64,000 nucleotides of DNA from Methanooceanicella nereidis (GCF_021023085.1 NZ_PGCK01000001.1:1-64000); one strand, 5' to 3'; counted from the stretch's first letter, positions 8,288 to 17,636 are shown. The notes: a model not told the origin generated them from the sequence alone. Made by a program: numbers and translations.

Positions 8288-9202
8288 TTACTGTAACAGT
8301 TTCTGGAGCTCGAACTTGAAGGGACCGAGCTTGCCGCCGTAGTTGCCCGCGGATATCTTCACGATGCCCGGGATGGTGCATGCGGCCTTTATGCCTGCGG
8401 TCATTGCCTTCGCGATGGTCTCCTCGTCGACACCGTCGATGACGATCTCGTATGCGGCGTTGACGTTCGCCGGCATCTCAGTGTCAGCTACCTTGCCCTT
8501 AAGGGTCGGGGCCATCTTGTGGTTGGTCGAGGCCTTCATGAACTTGCTGTACTTGAGCGAGCCGACCTTGGAGCCGGACGCGACTATGCCGCCCGGGAAC
8601 GGGCAGATGCAGCCCTCTACGAGGCTGATGGCGTCTACTGCTGCCTGGGCTGCCATTAATGCGGAGCCCTGGGTCTCGCCCATTATGAAGAAGTTGCCGC
8701 CTGCGACACCCTTCTTGTAGCCGTACTCTTCCTCACAGATGAAATCGCCTTCCATGATGGGTATAGCCCATACGGTCCTGTCGCCCATGGTCTTCTTTGA
8801 CTCGAAGCCGTCGCCGAAGAAGTGGAGCTTGACGTCGAGCCTCTTCTCCTGGGTCTTGTCCTCAAGCTTCTCGTAGGGGAGCCAGTTGAAGACCGCTGTC
8901 GTCGGAGCTGTCAGGATACACTCGCCTATCCTCTCGATGAGCTGGTGCTTGAGCTCGTCCTTCTTGGGGTGGCAGATCATTATTACATAGCCGGGCCTGC
9001 CGTCAGGGGTCTTGTCACCCGGGACGAAGCAGTCGATGCCTGCTTCCGCAGGACAGCCGATGACGGAGGTACCGAAACCGGTGGCCTCAGTGGCCGCTAT
9101 TTTTGCATAATACTCTGTCGCTGCAGTGATCAGGACTCTGGAAACCGTGATCGGGAACGCCTCTGCATAGGTGTCTTCGATCTCAACATTGTTTATTTTC
9201 AT
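8288..9202 (-). CDS. ftr: Formylmethanofuran:H4MPT formyltransferase
   Basis: Ftr moves the formyl group from formylmethanofuran to tetrahydromethanopterin, the second step of CO2 reduction to methane. The family sequence is clear throughout: [22 protein letters not shown] at the start, [25 protein letters not shown] and [18 protein letters not shown] at the end. The start at 9202 is chosen because GGGAGGTT lies just upstream and it gives the family N-terminus; this makes 304 aa. The gene is monocistronic. Codon use looks optimised, as expected for a highly expressed gene. Confidence 0.97.
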   Translation of the reverse strand: MKINNVEIEDTYAEAFPITVSRVLITAATEYYAKIAATEATGFGTSVIGCPAEAGIDCFVPGDKTPDGRPGYVIMICHPKKDELKHQLIERIGECILTAPTTAVFNWLPYEKLEDKTQEKRLDVKLHFFGDGFESKKTMGDRTVWAIPIMEGDFICEEEYGYKKGVAGGNFFIMGETQGSALMAAQAAVDAISLVEGCICPFPGGIVASGSKVGSLKYSKFMKASTNHKMAPTLKGKVADTEMPANVNAAYEIVIDGVDEETIAKAMTAGIKAACTIPGIVKISAGNYGGKLGPFKFELQKLLQ

Positions 9203-9363
9203 TGCATAACCTCCCATTAGTAAAAACTTATAAAGTAATAGCTTTGACCTTATATTTAGATTTCCCACCTATAAAAAGATAAGTATCAGGCAGGGGTTTT
9301 ATACTTATAGTCTTTAAAAATGTTAAGATCGAGACTTCAATTGCTCAATATATCTTTTTTAAT

Positions 9364-9699
9364 TCACACGAGCGTATCCGTGTAGAAATAGCATCTCTGG
9401 AAAATAGCGCTTTCATCGCTGGATTGAATCAAGTTGAACGCAGGAAGCTTATTATGGCATATATGGTATAACGGCTTCGTCGGGTAGAGAATGAGATCAT
9501 CGTTATTTGTCAATATTGTAGATGATTGGTTTATTTTCAAAAGTGCTCCGTCCCAGCAAGTATACGGGACTATGAACCCCGCCCCGTCACATATGGCTAC
9601 GAAGGGTGCGCCCAGTTGCACGGCAGCGTTTGCGGCAGGCAGGCTCGCCAATAACGCGATGATCAATACTAAGATAACACCTACCGCTGTTTTTTTCAT
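9364..9699 (-). CDS. Secreted protein A, first copy of duplicated A/B module
   Basis: The 111-aa product has a signal peptide (MKKTAVGVILVLIIALLASLP, then AANAA) and a short mature part with four Cys residues (ICDG, YTCWDG, HICHN, RCYFY). It ends in CYFYTDTLV. It is a paralogue of the gene at 10438-10773, sharing PFV, W-D, N-D-L, a central Cys and the C-terminal CY-FTDT. A very strong GGAGGGAGGG precedes the ATG. It is divergent from gene B (9919-10425). I recognise no family and infer an exported function from the signal peptide only. Confidence 0.65.
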   Translation of the reverse strand: MKKTAVGVILVLIIALLASLPAANAAVQLGAPFVAICDGAGFIVPYTCWDGALLKINQSSTILTNNDDLILYPTKPLYHICHNKLPAFNLIQSSDESAIFQRCYFYTDTLV

Positions 9700-9918
9700 A
9701 CCCTCCCTCCGGTATTACATACTTACGATGAACATGCATAAATAAAAGTTTAATTTGAGGTATCTGCATTTATTCTATTACTATTACTGCATAAATTCGA
9801 TTATTTAATAATTTTAACAATATATTTGGTATTTCGATTAGATATTTCTAATAAAGCTTTATATCCGCTATAATTAACGTATAGACATTATGGGATTAAA
9901 GACAGATATCAAAGCATT

Positions 9919-10425
9919 ATGGAGTATTCTGGGTACTGGGACAAAGTTTTCAGGGTCATGATAACGATATTACTTTTGATGTCCGTATTGACCCTCACAT
10001 TCGTCAGTATCGACGGGATCGCGACATTCATGGAATGGCCGAAATATCCCCAAATGGGAAGCGTTGCGCCTGAAGCTGCCAGCTTCGGCGAGAGCCTTAG
10101 CCAGAATTATGTGGCCCCTTCTGAGAGACTGATCAATGACTGGAACCGTACGGGAGGCTTCGGCAACGTGGGAATAGGTAACGGAAGCGTCGAGGCTGTC
10201 AGAACCCCTTCGGGACAGGCTCCAAAGTCGAATTTTACGACTGATATGTGCATGGCATCCTATATTAATAGTTTTAACAGGCCATTGAATATCCGGTACC
10301 GCCGTCCCTGCGAAGGGCTATGCGAAGAGTGTGTGGACTCGTTCGACGGCACGCTGTTCATGAAAATGCTCGGCCCTGAGCTGATAAACAGGAACTTAAG
10401 CATCGTAACAAGAGTGAAAAAATAA
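9919..10425 (+). CDS. Membrane-anchored protein B, first copy of A/B module
   Basis: The 168-aa protein has an N-terminal transmembrane segment (about residues 12-32), then an outside domain with INDWNRTGGFGNVGIGNGS (residues 72-90) and a short Cys motif PCEGLCEEC (130-138). It ends in a basic RVKK. It is a paralogue of 11002-11574, which has INKWNRTRGYGNAGIENGS and PCEGLC in the same order. No Shine-Dalgarno site is clear; a TATA-like TTTATAT lies about 60 bases upstream. Its 3' end is 12 bp from the convergent second A gene. The family is unknown to me. Confidence 0.65.
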   Translation: MEYSGYWDKVFRVMITILLLMSVLTLTFVSIDGIATFMEWPKYPQMGSVAPEAASFGESLSQNYVAPSERLINDWNRTGGFGNVGIGNGSVEAVRTPSGQAPKSNFTTDMCMASYINSFNRPLNIRYRRPCEGLCEECVDSFDGTLFMKMLGPELINRNLSIVTRVKK

Positions 10426-10437
10426 AAAAGCCTTTGA

Positions 10438-10773
10438 TCAAAAGGTATCCGTGAAGTAGTAACACTTATTCCCGATCAATGAGGACTGGCGATCCTGTAT
10501 AAAATTTCCCATAGCTATGGGAGATCCGCAAGCTTCTGCCCCGGTATCCTGCGAGAATGACAGATTTAAGTTCTCAACGTCTGATGTCATAATGTTCACA
10601 CTGTTAAACGTTTGCGCGGTGGCATCCCAGTATGCGATAGGCGTGAAATATGTAGTGAACACCGGCCCCGACGAAACGAACGGCATCGACATCCAGAAGT
10701 TCGCTGATGCAGGACAGGCGAATGATATTGAAGCGATAAATACTATCATCCCATACACTAGCACTCTTTTCAT
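10438..10773 (-). CDS. Secreted protein A', second copy of A/B module
   Basis: The 111-aa product is the same length as its paralogue at 9364-9699. It has a signal peptide (MKRVLVYGMIVFIASISFA, then CPASA) and a mature part reading MPFVSS, YWDAT, NIMTSDVENLNL, CGSPIAMGNFIQ and C-terminal CYYFTDTF. GGAGGAAGG precedes the ATG. It is divergent from B' (11002-11574), repeating the arrangement of the first pair. The function is unknown; the duplication shows that A and B travel together. Confidence 0.65.
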   Translation of the reverse strand: MKRVLVYGMIVFIASISFACPASANFWMSMPFVSSGPVFTTYFTPIAYWDATAQTFNSVNIMTSDVENLNLSFSQDTGAEACGSPIAMGNFIQDRQSSLIGNKCYYFTDTF

Positions 10774-11001
10774 ATCCTTCCTCCTGTATTACTGAACAAT
10801 ACTCAGCCCTTATAATTATAAAAACATCATTAAAGGACACGGCATTTAATCCATTATGAAACGTTCTTAATTGCGCTTGCCGGATTTAATCACGCATAAA
10901 TTCCATGTTTCAGACATATAGGCTGGCGTTAGTGCTTTTTCCGCTGTTTGTTATGTGCCGGGATTATTCGTAAGGAGGATGAACATTGACCCGGGGTAAA
11001 G

Positions 11002-11574
11002 ATGCGCGGACAAATGAATGGATTTGGGAAGGTTCTTTTAATGATCATGGCAAACATTTTCATGGCCATGCTCATATTGATGCCGTACATGACCTTTGTA
11101 ACGGCAGACGCTAGCATTAATTACCGGTCTTTGCCGGGGTGGATGAACGGGGTGCCTGATATAAGTAACGTCAGCAAGTCGCCGGAAGACAGGGACAGGA
11201 CCGTTCAGGAATGGATGGACTGGAGGCAAAAGATCAGTGATTCAGGCCCGGGTTCTCAAAGAGTAAAATCGGATTCAGAGAATTTCATTAACAAATGGAA
11301 CAGGACAAGAGGGTATGGCAATGCTGGCATAGAAAATGGCAGCCTGGAGTGTGTTTGCTGTAGCCCGGACGATCCGTCCTCGAATTTCGGAGATGACCGC
11401 CTCGCATTTGAATTAATAGGCGGAGATGGGGGCAGGCAGATGTCGTATGGTAAGCCTTGTGAAGGATTATGTGGAGAAAAACCGCGCACGTGTGAGAGCA
11501 CGGGTTTCCTGAAGATGACAGGATTCAATATGAGCGGCGAAGAAATGACCATGGCCATACGAAGTAAAAAATGA
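11002..11574 (+). CDS. Membrane-anchored protein B', second copy of A/B module
   Basis: The 190-aa protein has an N-terminal membrane segment (about residues 9-35), a linker, the shared motif INKWNRTRGYGNAGIENGS (96-114), extra Cys residues (CVCC, 117-120) and PCEGLC (152-157). It ends in RSKK. A strong GGAGG upstream (10974-10978) overlaps a six-codon mini-ORF (ATG 10979 to TAA 10999); the gene start at 11002 follows GGGGTAAAG. It is paralogous to 9919-10425 and slightly longer in the linker. Confidence 0.65.
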   Translation: MRGQMNGFGKVLLMIMANIFMAMLILMPYMTFVTADASINYRSLPGWMNGVPDISNVSKSPEDRDRTVQEWMDWRQKISDSGPGSQRVKSDSENFINKWNRTRGYGNAGIENGSLECVCCSPDDPSSNFGDDRLAFELIGGDGGRQMSYGKPCEGLCGEKPRTCESTGFLKMTGFNMSGEEMTMAIRSKK

Positions 11575-11630
11575 TAATACCCTGATTTTTTATTTTATAT
11601 TATTCAATAGACCATTAGAAGGCGATAACT

Positions 11631-11671
11631 TTTTATACTATACATATGTACCTAATTACCATAGGTACATA
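11631..11671 (+). promoter_or_regulatory. TATA box and palindromic operator of ABC exporter operon
   Basis: A TATA-like TTTTATACTATAC (11631-11643) is followed at once by a perfect inverted repeat: TATGTACCTA (11645-11654), a 7-bp spacer, TAGGTACATA (11662-11671). The palindrome covers the expected transcription start about 25 bases after the TATA box, so a bound repressor would block initiation. The same half-sites occur before both padR genes (57799-57808 and 59158-59167). PadR-family operators commonly have ATGT...ACAT symmetry, so a PadR protein is the likely binder. Confidence 0.6.
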
Positions 11672-11795
11672 GGAAGGTTAGGTAGAGCATAAAGGCTATA
11701 ATATAATTTATAAAAATTATGTAATTCCATATAGCAGGCCTTTTGAGCACTGAAATCGACCTTGAGTGATATTCACACTGATCGGAGGGAAAATA

Positions 11796-12719
11796 TTGAT
11801 AGAGATTAAGGACCTTTGCCGGTCCTTCGGAAAGAACAATGTGGTGGACAACCTGAACCTCACCATTAAGACGGGTGAGGTCTTTGGCTTCCTGGGGCCG
11901 AACGGCGCGGGAAAAACCACTACAGTAAGGATGCTGTCATGCCTGATAAAACCGACATCAGGGACGGCATACCATGACGGGCTTGACATTTGTAAGGAAA
12001 ACGACGCCATGCAGATCCGTAAGCAGATAGGCATACTCACAGAGACGCCGGGGCTTTATGATTCCATGAGCGCGTATAAGAACCTTGACTTTTATGGAAA
12101 GCTTTACGAGGTAGATGAAAACTTACGCAAAGAGCGTATTGAGCATTATCTTAAAATGCTCGGGCTCTGGGAGAAGAAGGATAAATCCGTAGGCGGTTTC
12201 TCCAAGGGTATGAAGCAGAAAATGGCGATAGCCAGATGCCTGATACATGACCCCAAAGTGCTTTTCCTGGACGAGCCGACGTCCGGTCTCGACCCGGAAG
12301 CTTCGCGTATCGTGAGAGACTTCATATTAGAGCTAAAGAAAGAAGGCCACACCATTTTCATATGCACGCATAACCTGGACGAGGCGGACAGGCTTTGCGA
12401 CAGGATAGGAATATTCAGGGGTACGCTCCTCGGTGTCGACGAGCCTTCAAGGCTGAAGAGTTCGCTATATGGCAGGACTGTCAAGGTACAGCTCAAGAAC
12501 GTCACGCCTTCGATAATAGACGCGGTAAGATCGCTCAATTTTATCAATAATGTAGAGACTAACGGCAGCAGCCTGACGCTTGGTATGAGTTCGCCCGAAA
12601 CCGAGAACCCGGAGCTCATAAGAACCCTTGTAAAGGCCGGGGCCGACATTCAGTTTGTATCCGAGGACAGAAAAACGCTCGAAGAGGTATACTTCAAGGT
12701 ACTGGGGGTATCGAGATGA
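11796..12719 (+). CDS. ABC-2 type exporter ATPase (first pair)
   Basis: This is the ATP-binding subunit of a NatA/CcmA-like exporter. Walker A GPNGAGKT is at residues 34-41; signature GGFSKGMKQK, Walker B VLFLDEPTSGLDPE and an H-loop (ICTHNLDEA) follow. The C-terminal 90 residues are the usual regulatory tail. I chose the TTG start at 11796 because GGAGGG sits 6 bases upstream and the family begins there (MIEIKDL); the protein is 307 aa. It overlaps its permease gene by 4 bp (ATGA). The substrate is unknown. Confidence 0.9.
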   Translation: MIEIKDLCRSFGKNNVVDNLNLTIKTGEVFGFLGPNGAGKTTTVRMLSCLIKPTSGTAYHDGLDICKENDAMQIRKQIGILTETPGLYDSMSAYKNLDFYGKLYEVDENLRKERIEHYLKMLGLWEKKDKSVGGFSKGMKQKMAIARCLIHDPKVLFLDEPTSGLDPEASRIVRDFILELKKEGHTIFICTHNLDEADRLCDRIGIFRGTLLGVDEPSRLKSSLYGRTVKVQLKNVTPSIIDAVRSLNFINNVETNGSSLTLGMSSPETENPELIRTLVKAGADIQFVSEDRKTLEEVYFKVLGVSR

Positions 12720-13507
12720 ATAAGATCAAGATAATAATGGAAAAAGAGTTTGATGAGTTCTTAAAAAATAAGCTCCTGCTAGGAAGTACCATCCTGATAC
12801 CGCTGCTGTTCGTCGTCATCGCGTCGGGATTATTACTTGGTGTGACATATTTCCCGGACTTGAACAATCAGGATGATCTTCAAATGTACCTGAAGCTATT
12901 GCCTAATGCTTCGGAGATGTCGGCACAGGAAGTCATGTTAATGATATTTTCGAAAGGATTGTTGACCTTTTTCATGATGATCCCGGCAATAATACCCATG
13001 ATGATATCGTCATACAGCATCATAGGTGAAAAGAAGAACCGAACACTGGAGCCTTTACTTGCTGCGCCAATATCAGTTTACGATATACTGATAGGTAAAA
13101 CGCTGGCTTCCATCATACCGGCGCTCATTATGACGTATGTTGCTGCGACATTGTTCATCATCGTTGTGACAGTGGGCACATATTCTATAGTGAACAAGTT
13201 CCTGTTCCTCGACCCGATGTGGTTCATCGGACTCTTTGTGCTGGCCCCGCTGCTCGCCTTTATGGGCGTGCTCCTCACGATAATAATATCGTCCAGGGTG
13301 AACGACCCGAGATCTGCGCAGCAGATAAGCGTCGTGATAATACTGCCCATCATGGGGCTTTTCATAAGCCAGATGACCGGGCTCTTCTTGCTTGACATCA
13401 AGATAATCGCGATAGTGACCGCAGTCGCGCTGCTGGCAGACATCGGCATACTGGTGCTGGGTAAAGAGCTTTTCGACCGCGAAGAGATCCTTACACGCTG
13501 GACGTGA
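12716..13507 (+). CDS. ABC-2 type exporter permease (first pair)
   Basis: The 263-aa membrane subunit has six predicted hydrophobic segments. The ABC-2 hallmarks are an N-terminal cytoplasmic stretch (IIMEKEFDEFLKNK), a first segment after it, and the central SYSIIGEKKNRTLEPLLAAPISVYDILIGK with conserved E-P-L-L and P. The start overlaps the stop of the ATPase gene by 4 bp. A T-rich run follows the stop (about 13517-13541) and probably terminates transcription. It is a clear paralogue of the permease at 14567-15355. Confidence 0.88.
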   Translation: MNKIKIIMEKEFDEFLKNKLLLGSTILIPLLFVVIASGLLLGVTYFPDLNNQDDLQMYLKLLPNASEMSAQEVMLMIFSKGLLTFFMMIPAIIPMMISSYSIIGEKKNRTLEPLLAAPISVYDILIGKTLASIIPALIMTYVAATLFIIVVTVGTYSIVNKFLFLDPMWFIGLFVLAPLLAFMGVLLTIIISSRVNDPRSAQQISVVIILPIMGLFISQMTGLFLLDIKIIAIVTAVALLADIGILVLGKELFDREEILTRWT

Positions 13508-13647
13508 TCCGTCCGGCACTTTTTTTAATTTTTTATTTCAACAATAGTTCTTAAGTTTTTTATATAATATAAAATTAAAAAAATCAATACATTTTTATAT
13601 AATAATTTATATAACTAATGCTTGTAGCTTTAAAACGGTTGGTACTA

Positions 13648-14577
13648 ATGATAGAAGCCTCGGGATTGACCAGGAACTTCGGTAATTTTACAGCTGTGGA
13701 CCATATCGACCTTAACGTTAAGAAAGGCGAAGTATTTGGTTTTTTGGGGCCTAACGGAGCCGGCAAGACCACCACGGTCAGATTATTATCCTGTCTTATA
13801 AGGCCGAGCTCAGGGGATGCGCAGATATGCGGCCATGACATCATGGACCCGAACGAAGCTAAGGAGATCAGGAATAAAGTGGGCATCCTGACTGAGAACT
13901 CAGGGTTCTATGACTGCCTCAGCGTCAGAAAGAACCTCTTGTTTTACGCGGACCTTTACAGGGTAGACCGCCGAATGGCTGAAAAGAACATTGAGTATTA
14001 TCTCAAACTATTTGGACTGTGGGAACTGCGAAACTCGAACATAGGAGGCTTTTCAAAAGGCATGAGGCAAAAGCTTGCCCTGACCAGATGCCTTGTCCAT
14101 GAGCCGAGCGTACTTTTTTTGGACGAGCCGACATCCGGACTGGACCCCGAATCTGCAAGGATAGTGAGAGAATCGATATTAACCCTGAAAAATGAGGGAA
14201 AAACGGTATTTTTATGCACACACAACCTGGACGAGGCGGAAAGACTGTGCGACCGCATAGGGATAATGAACAGGCGGCTGTTAGATGTGAACAGCCCCGA
14301 AAAACTAAAGAACATGGCTTACGGCAGAAAGGTCGTCGTCAGGCTGGAGCGGATGCTGGATCCGGTATATGACGCGATATCCGGCATGAACACGGTAAAG
14401 GGCTTCGAAGCGCATGAGAATAACCTCGTCATAGAAGTCGAGGACCCCGAGATAGACAACGCCGACATCATTAACAGGATAGTGCTTGCTGGAGGCAGGA
14501 TCCAGTTTGTCAGCGAACTCAGGCACTCGCTGGAGGACGTATACATCAAGCTCGTAGGTGATAGCTGTGAGCATTGA
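13648..14577 (+). CDS. ABC-2 type exporter ATPase (second pair)
   Basis: The 309-aa protein is closely similar to the ATPase at 11796-12719, with Walker A GPNGAGKT at the same residues (34-41), GGFSKGMRQK, VLFLDEPTSGLDPE and CTHNLDEAERLCDRIG. The in-frame ATG at 13618 is possible, but the ATG at 13648 matches the start of the paralogue. TATA-like elements (TTTATATAAT) lie about 40-60 bases upstream. The gene pair is a tandem duplicate of the first exporter. Confidence 0.9.
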   Translation: MIEASGLTRNFGNFTAVDHIDLNVKKGEVFGFLGPNGAGKTTTVRLLSCLIRPSSGDAQICGHDIMDPNEAKEIRNKVGILTENSGFYDCLSVRKNLLFYADLYRVDRRMAEKNIEYYLKLFGLWELRNSNIGGFSKGMRQKLALTRCLVHEPSVLFLDEPTSGLDPESARIVRESILTLKNEGKTVFLCTHNLDEAERLCDRIGIMNRRLLDVNSPEKLKNMAYGRKVVVRLERMLDPVYDAISGMNTVKGFEAHENNLVIEVEDPEIDNADIINRIVLAGGRIQFVSELRHSLEDVYIKLVGDSCEH

Positions 14578-15355
14578 CACTTTTGTCATAATGCGGAAAG
14601 AGTTCGAGGAGGTAATAAAGAACAAATATATACTCTCGACGATGGCCAGTTTTCCGCTCGTGTTCTCGATAGCGATACCGATGATATATCTATTGACCAT
14701 CCCCTCTAACATATCTGAAGCAGACGTGGCCATGTTCGAAGGACTGATCCCGAACTTTGATTCGATGACACCGCAGCAGTCGCTTATATACTATATTGTC
14801 CAGAGCAACCTTCCGTTTTACCTGATGATGCCCAGCGTTATCCCTACCCTGATATCATCATATAGTATCGTAGGGGAAAAGAAAGGAGGAACTCTCGAAC
14901 CGCTGCTCGCTACGCCGGTATCCTCCAGGGACATCCTCCTGGGTAAAAGCCTGGCAGCTGTGATACCGTCCGTATTGATAACATGGTTCTCGTTCCTGAT
15001 ATATATGACACTGGTCGACGCGATGACGTTTAAGATATTCAATTACCCGATATTGCCAAACACATTATGGTTCGTGTCCATCTTCATAACAGCGCCCCTG
15101 CTGACATTGATGTCGGTGTACCTTTCCATACTTGTATCATCAAAAGTGAATGATATACGGGCGGCGCAGCAGATAAGCGCGGTCTTCGTCGTACCCATCA
15201 TGGGAGTGTTCGTCCTGCAGCTATTCGGCTACGTATCAATTGACATTAGCACCATGATCTTTTTCAGCCTTATCATTTTTATCATGGACATCATACTTGT
15301 AAGAGCCGGGACAAAAATATTCCGAAGAGAAGAGATACTGACAAAATGGGCATGA
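14567..15355 (+). CDS. ABC-2 type exporter permease (second pair)
   Basis: The 262-aa paralogue of the 12716 permease shows the core SYSIVGEKKGGTLEPLLATPVSSRDILLGK and six hydrophobic segments. I chose the GTG at 14567 because GGTGAT lies just upstream inside the ATPase gene; an in-frame GTG at 14558 is the alternative. The overlap with the ATPase gene implies coupled translation. The two exporter pairs may form alternative or mixed complexes, which the sequence cannot decide. Confidence 0.87.
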   Translation: MSIDTFVIMRKEFEEVIKNKYILSTMASFPLVFSIAIPMIYLLTIPSNISEADVAMFEGLIPNFDSMTPQQSLIYYIVQSNLPFYLMMPSVIPTLISSYSIVGEKKGGTLEPLLATPVSSRDILLGKSLAAVIPSVLITWFSFLIYMTLVDAMTFKIFNYPILPNTLWFVSIFITAPLLTLMSVYLSILVSSKVNDIRAAQQISAVFVVPIMGVFVLQLFGYVSIDISTMIFFSLIIFIMDIILVRAGTKIFRREEILTKWA

Positions 15356-15373
15356 AATAAATAACTGGGCACT

Positions 15374-16336
15374 TCACCCGTCATATCCCAGATTTCTTGC
15401 GACGAGCACGCAAACGTCGATCACGCCGGATATGTCTTCCGATAGGTGGAAGTTACATTGCGGGCATGCAGTAGCCACTATATCGGGCTTTAACGAACGA
15501 ATTTCGCCGACCTTTTTAGCCCTCAGGTTTCTTGAAAGCCCGAGGTCGTTCCTGCGGACGCCGCCGCCCGCGCCGCAACAGCTTTCAGGGGATGATACCC
15601 GTACGTATTCATACATCCTGTCGAGAAGCTTTTCAGCTATGACCATGGTGTAAGGTGAGACATTGCGATAAAGATGGCAAGGATACTGTAAAGTCGCCAC
15701 AATGTCAGACTTTTTAAGACCGTTATAAATATCATACTCATCATAAAGGTCCAGGTAGTGAACGACCTCAAACTCATCCTGATATTCCAGGAAAGTGGAT
15801 GTGCATCCGGGACATGACGTTATGACTGTCTCTACACCCCATTTTCTCAGCTCTTTAAGATTCTTTTCCAGAGTATTCCTTGCAAGATCAAAGCGGCCTA
15901 TACGGTTTAGAGGTGAGCCGCAGCACACTTCGGGTATTCTCGTGAAATCAATGCCCATATGCCCCATCGTATAGCATACCGCGTCCGCTATCTGCCTCTG
16001 CCTGTAAGTCGTAAGACAGCCTGCATAGTATGCGACCTTAGACTTGTGAGGCTTGACCTCGGGAATGGACGACGGTACTATCGAGCATTCATAAGTTGAA
16101 ATATAGTCCAGCGTTTCCTGATATCCTTTAGTTATTATATTCTTACGGACATTTTCGATGGCCTTTGTTATCGCCACACCTCTCGGGCATAAGGATACGC
16201 ACAGGTTACAGGTTGTACAGTTAAGCACTTCACGGGAGATCATCTTAGAACGGTCAAGATCGAGCGCCCTGAGTGAGCTTAGACATGAAGGACAAACAGT
16301 CTCGCATATGCCGCATTTAACACACTGGTCGCTCAT
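15374..16336 (-). CDS. GlpC/HdrD-like iron-sulfur and CCG-domain protein
   Basis: The 320-aa redox protein has two N-terminal [4Fe-4S] motifs (CVKCGICETVCP at about residue 5 and CTTCNLCVSLCP at about 40), then two CCG domains (CCGSP, then SCCGAGGGVRR). This plan is shared by GlpC, HdrD and thiol:fumarate reductase B. Its gene overlaps the GlpB-like gene by 4 bp, so the two products probably form a quinone-, methanophenazine- or thiol-linked dehydrogenase. The substrate is not evident, and no GlpA lies beside it. Confidence 0.85.
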   Translation of the reverse strand: MSDQCVKCGICETVCPSCLSSLRALDLDRSKMISREVLNCTTCNLCVSLCPRGVAITKAIENVRKNIITKGYQETLDYISTYECSIVPSSIPEVKPHKSKVAYYAGCLTTYRQRQIADAVCYTMGHMGIDFTRIPEVCCGSPLNRIGRFDLARNTLEKNLKELRKWGVETVITSCPGCTSTFLEYQDEFEVVHYLDLYDEYDIYNGLKKSDIVATLQYPCHLYRNVSPYTMVIAEKLLDRMYEYVRVSSPESCCGAGGGVRRNDLGLSRNLRAKKVGEIRSLKPDIVATACPQCNFHLSEDISGVIDVCVLVARNLGYDG

Positions 16337-17343
16337 AGGTCGTCACCCGCATGGTATCCGGAGATCAACGCGCCATACAGCCCGAAACCCTGTGCTACAG
16401 CCCCGATGGCCCTCGCATTGTCAAAACCGTATTTCATGCCCGGATAGGCCCCTATTCCTTTTCTCATTATTTTATGCTCCGACAGGAACGCGTCGTTCAG
16501 GTCGGCCTCGATGTCATGGGATATTACCATACCGGTGAGAGGCTCGTACACAGTATCGCCATCGATACAAAGGCCGGTAAGCGGACCCCCTGTCGCGATA
16601 AAAAGATTTGATGCGGTTACATGGAACTCTCTTTTTGCCTTTGTGCCGGTACGACCCATGACACGCCCCTCTACTATGCGGTCGGCTTTGGAAAGGTCAA
16701 GTATCATGACGTTTTTTTGAGACATGGCTTTTTTTCTTAAGGCCTGTATAAGTCGCATGCCGTGGACGGATGGCGATGATATGTACTCATATACGCTCGC
16801 GCCAAGCTCCTTCTGTAGCCTCTCCCTGATGTCGTGCGAGGATGCAATGCCCAGCACAGGCGGGATCAAAAGAGACCCGGCATCAATGCCGGAAAGCTCC
16901 TGCGAAAACGACCGAAGTACATCCGGATCGGTCTCAATAAGCTTAGCGATCTCCTGATATGACTTCCCCTCTAAAAATCTAATGCCCCTGACATTAAAGC
17001 CCGGTGAAGGCGGTATTTGCCCGTTGAGAGATATGATGGCCGGGTCGTCCGAGAACGCCATGATATCCTGGACCAGCCCCTCACGGTGAACCAGCATATC
17101 TGTGAGGGCATTACCGCAGGAATAGCCGCAGCCCGTATCCTTCATCGATCCCAGGAACCATTCTTCCGCAGGAAGGTCGCGACGGGCATTAAACGAGAGC
17201 ACGCCGCTGGATATGGCAGTGGCTCCGAAGCCCCGGGAAAGGACTATCGTATTGCCCTTCAGCCGTAAAGCCGCCGTAAGTCCCGCCAGGCCGGAGCCTA
17301 TTATAACGTTATCACAATCAAGCTCGAGTTTTTTTACTAACAT
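16333..17343 (-). CDS. GlpB-like FAD-dependent flavoprotein
   Basis: The 336-aa flavoprotein resembles subunit B of anaerobic glycerol-3-phosphate dehydrogenase. The dinucleotide-binding motif IIGSGLAGLTAALRL is near residue 14, and LFIATGGPLTG and the C-terminal GFGLYGALISGYHAG match FAD-binding parts. It is the first gene of a two-gene operon with the GlpC-like protein. Without a catalytic GlpA subunit nearby, glycerol-3-phosphate oxidation is only one option; fumarate-, succinate- or heterodisulfide-type chemistry is also possible. Confidence 0.8.
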   Translation of the reverse strand: MLVKKLELDCDNVIIGSGLAGLTAALRLKGNTIVLSRGFGATAISSGVLSFNARRDLPAEEWFLGSMKDTGCGYSCGNALTDMLVHREGLVQDIMAFSDDPAIISLNGQIPPSPGFNVRGIRFLEGKSYQEIAKLIETDPDVLRSFSQELSGIDAGSLLIPPVLGIASSHDIRERLQKELGASVYEYISSPSVHGMRLIQALRKKAMSQKNVMILDLSKADRIVEGRVMGRTGTKAKREFHVTASNLFIATGGPLTGLCIDGDTVYEPLTGMVISHDIEADLNDAFLSEHKIMRKGIGAYPGMKYGFDNARAIGAVAQGFGLYGALISGYHAGDDL

Positions 17344-17636
17344 CAGGATGCCCGGTCCGTTTGCTTAAATTTTAACGATAGTGAATTTCTTTATCTTCAG
17401 GATATATCTACACATTCAAACATATAAAAAGCTGGTTCTTACGACCCTGTGATCAATTCACAATATAAATATTCAAAATAATAAGTTTATAAAAATAAAT
17501 TTATCATATCTATTGCTAAATAAGCATTTAAAGAGATAATATTCGATTAATATACAATTACATTTTTATTTATCGTTTAATCCTTTGGTAAGGGTTATGT
17601 CAATGAATAAAAGATTAGTTTTTAGAGGCATATTAC

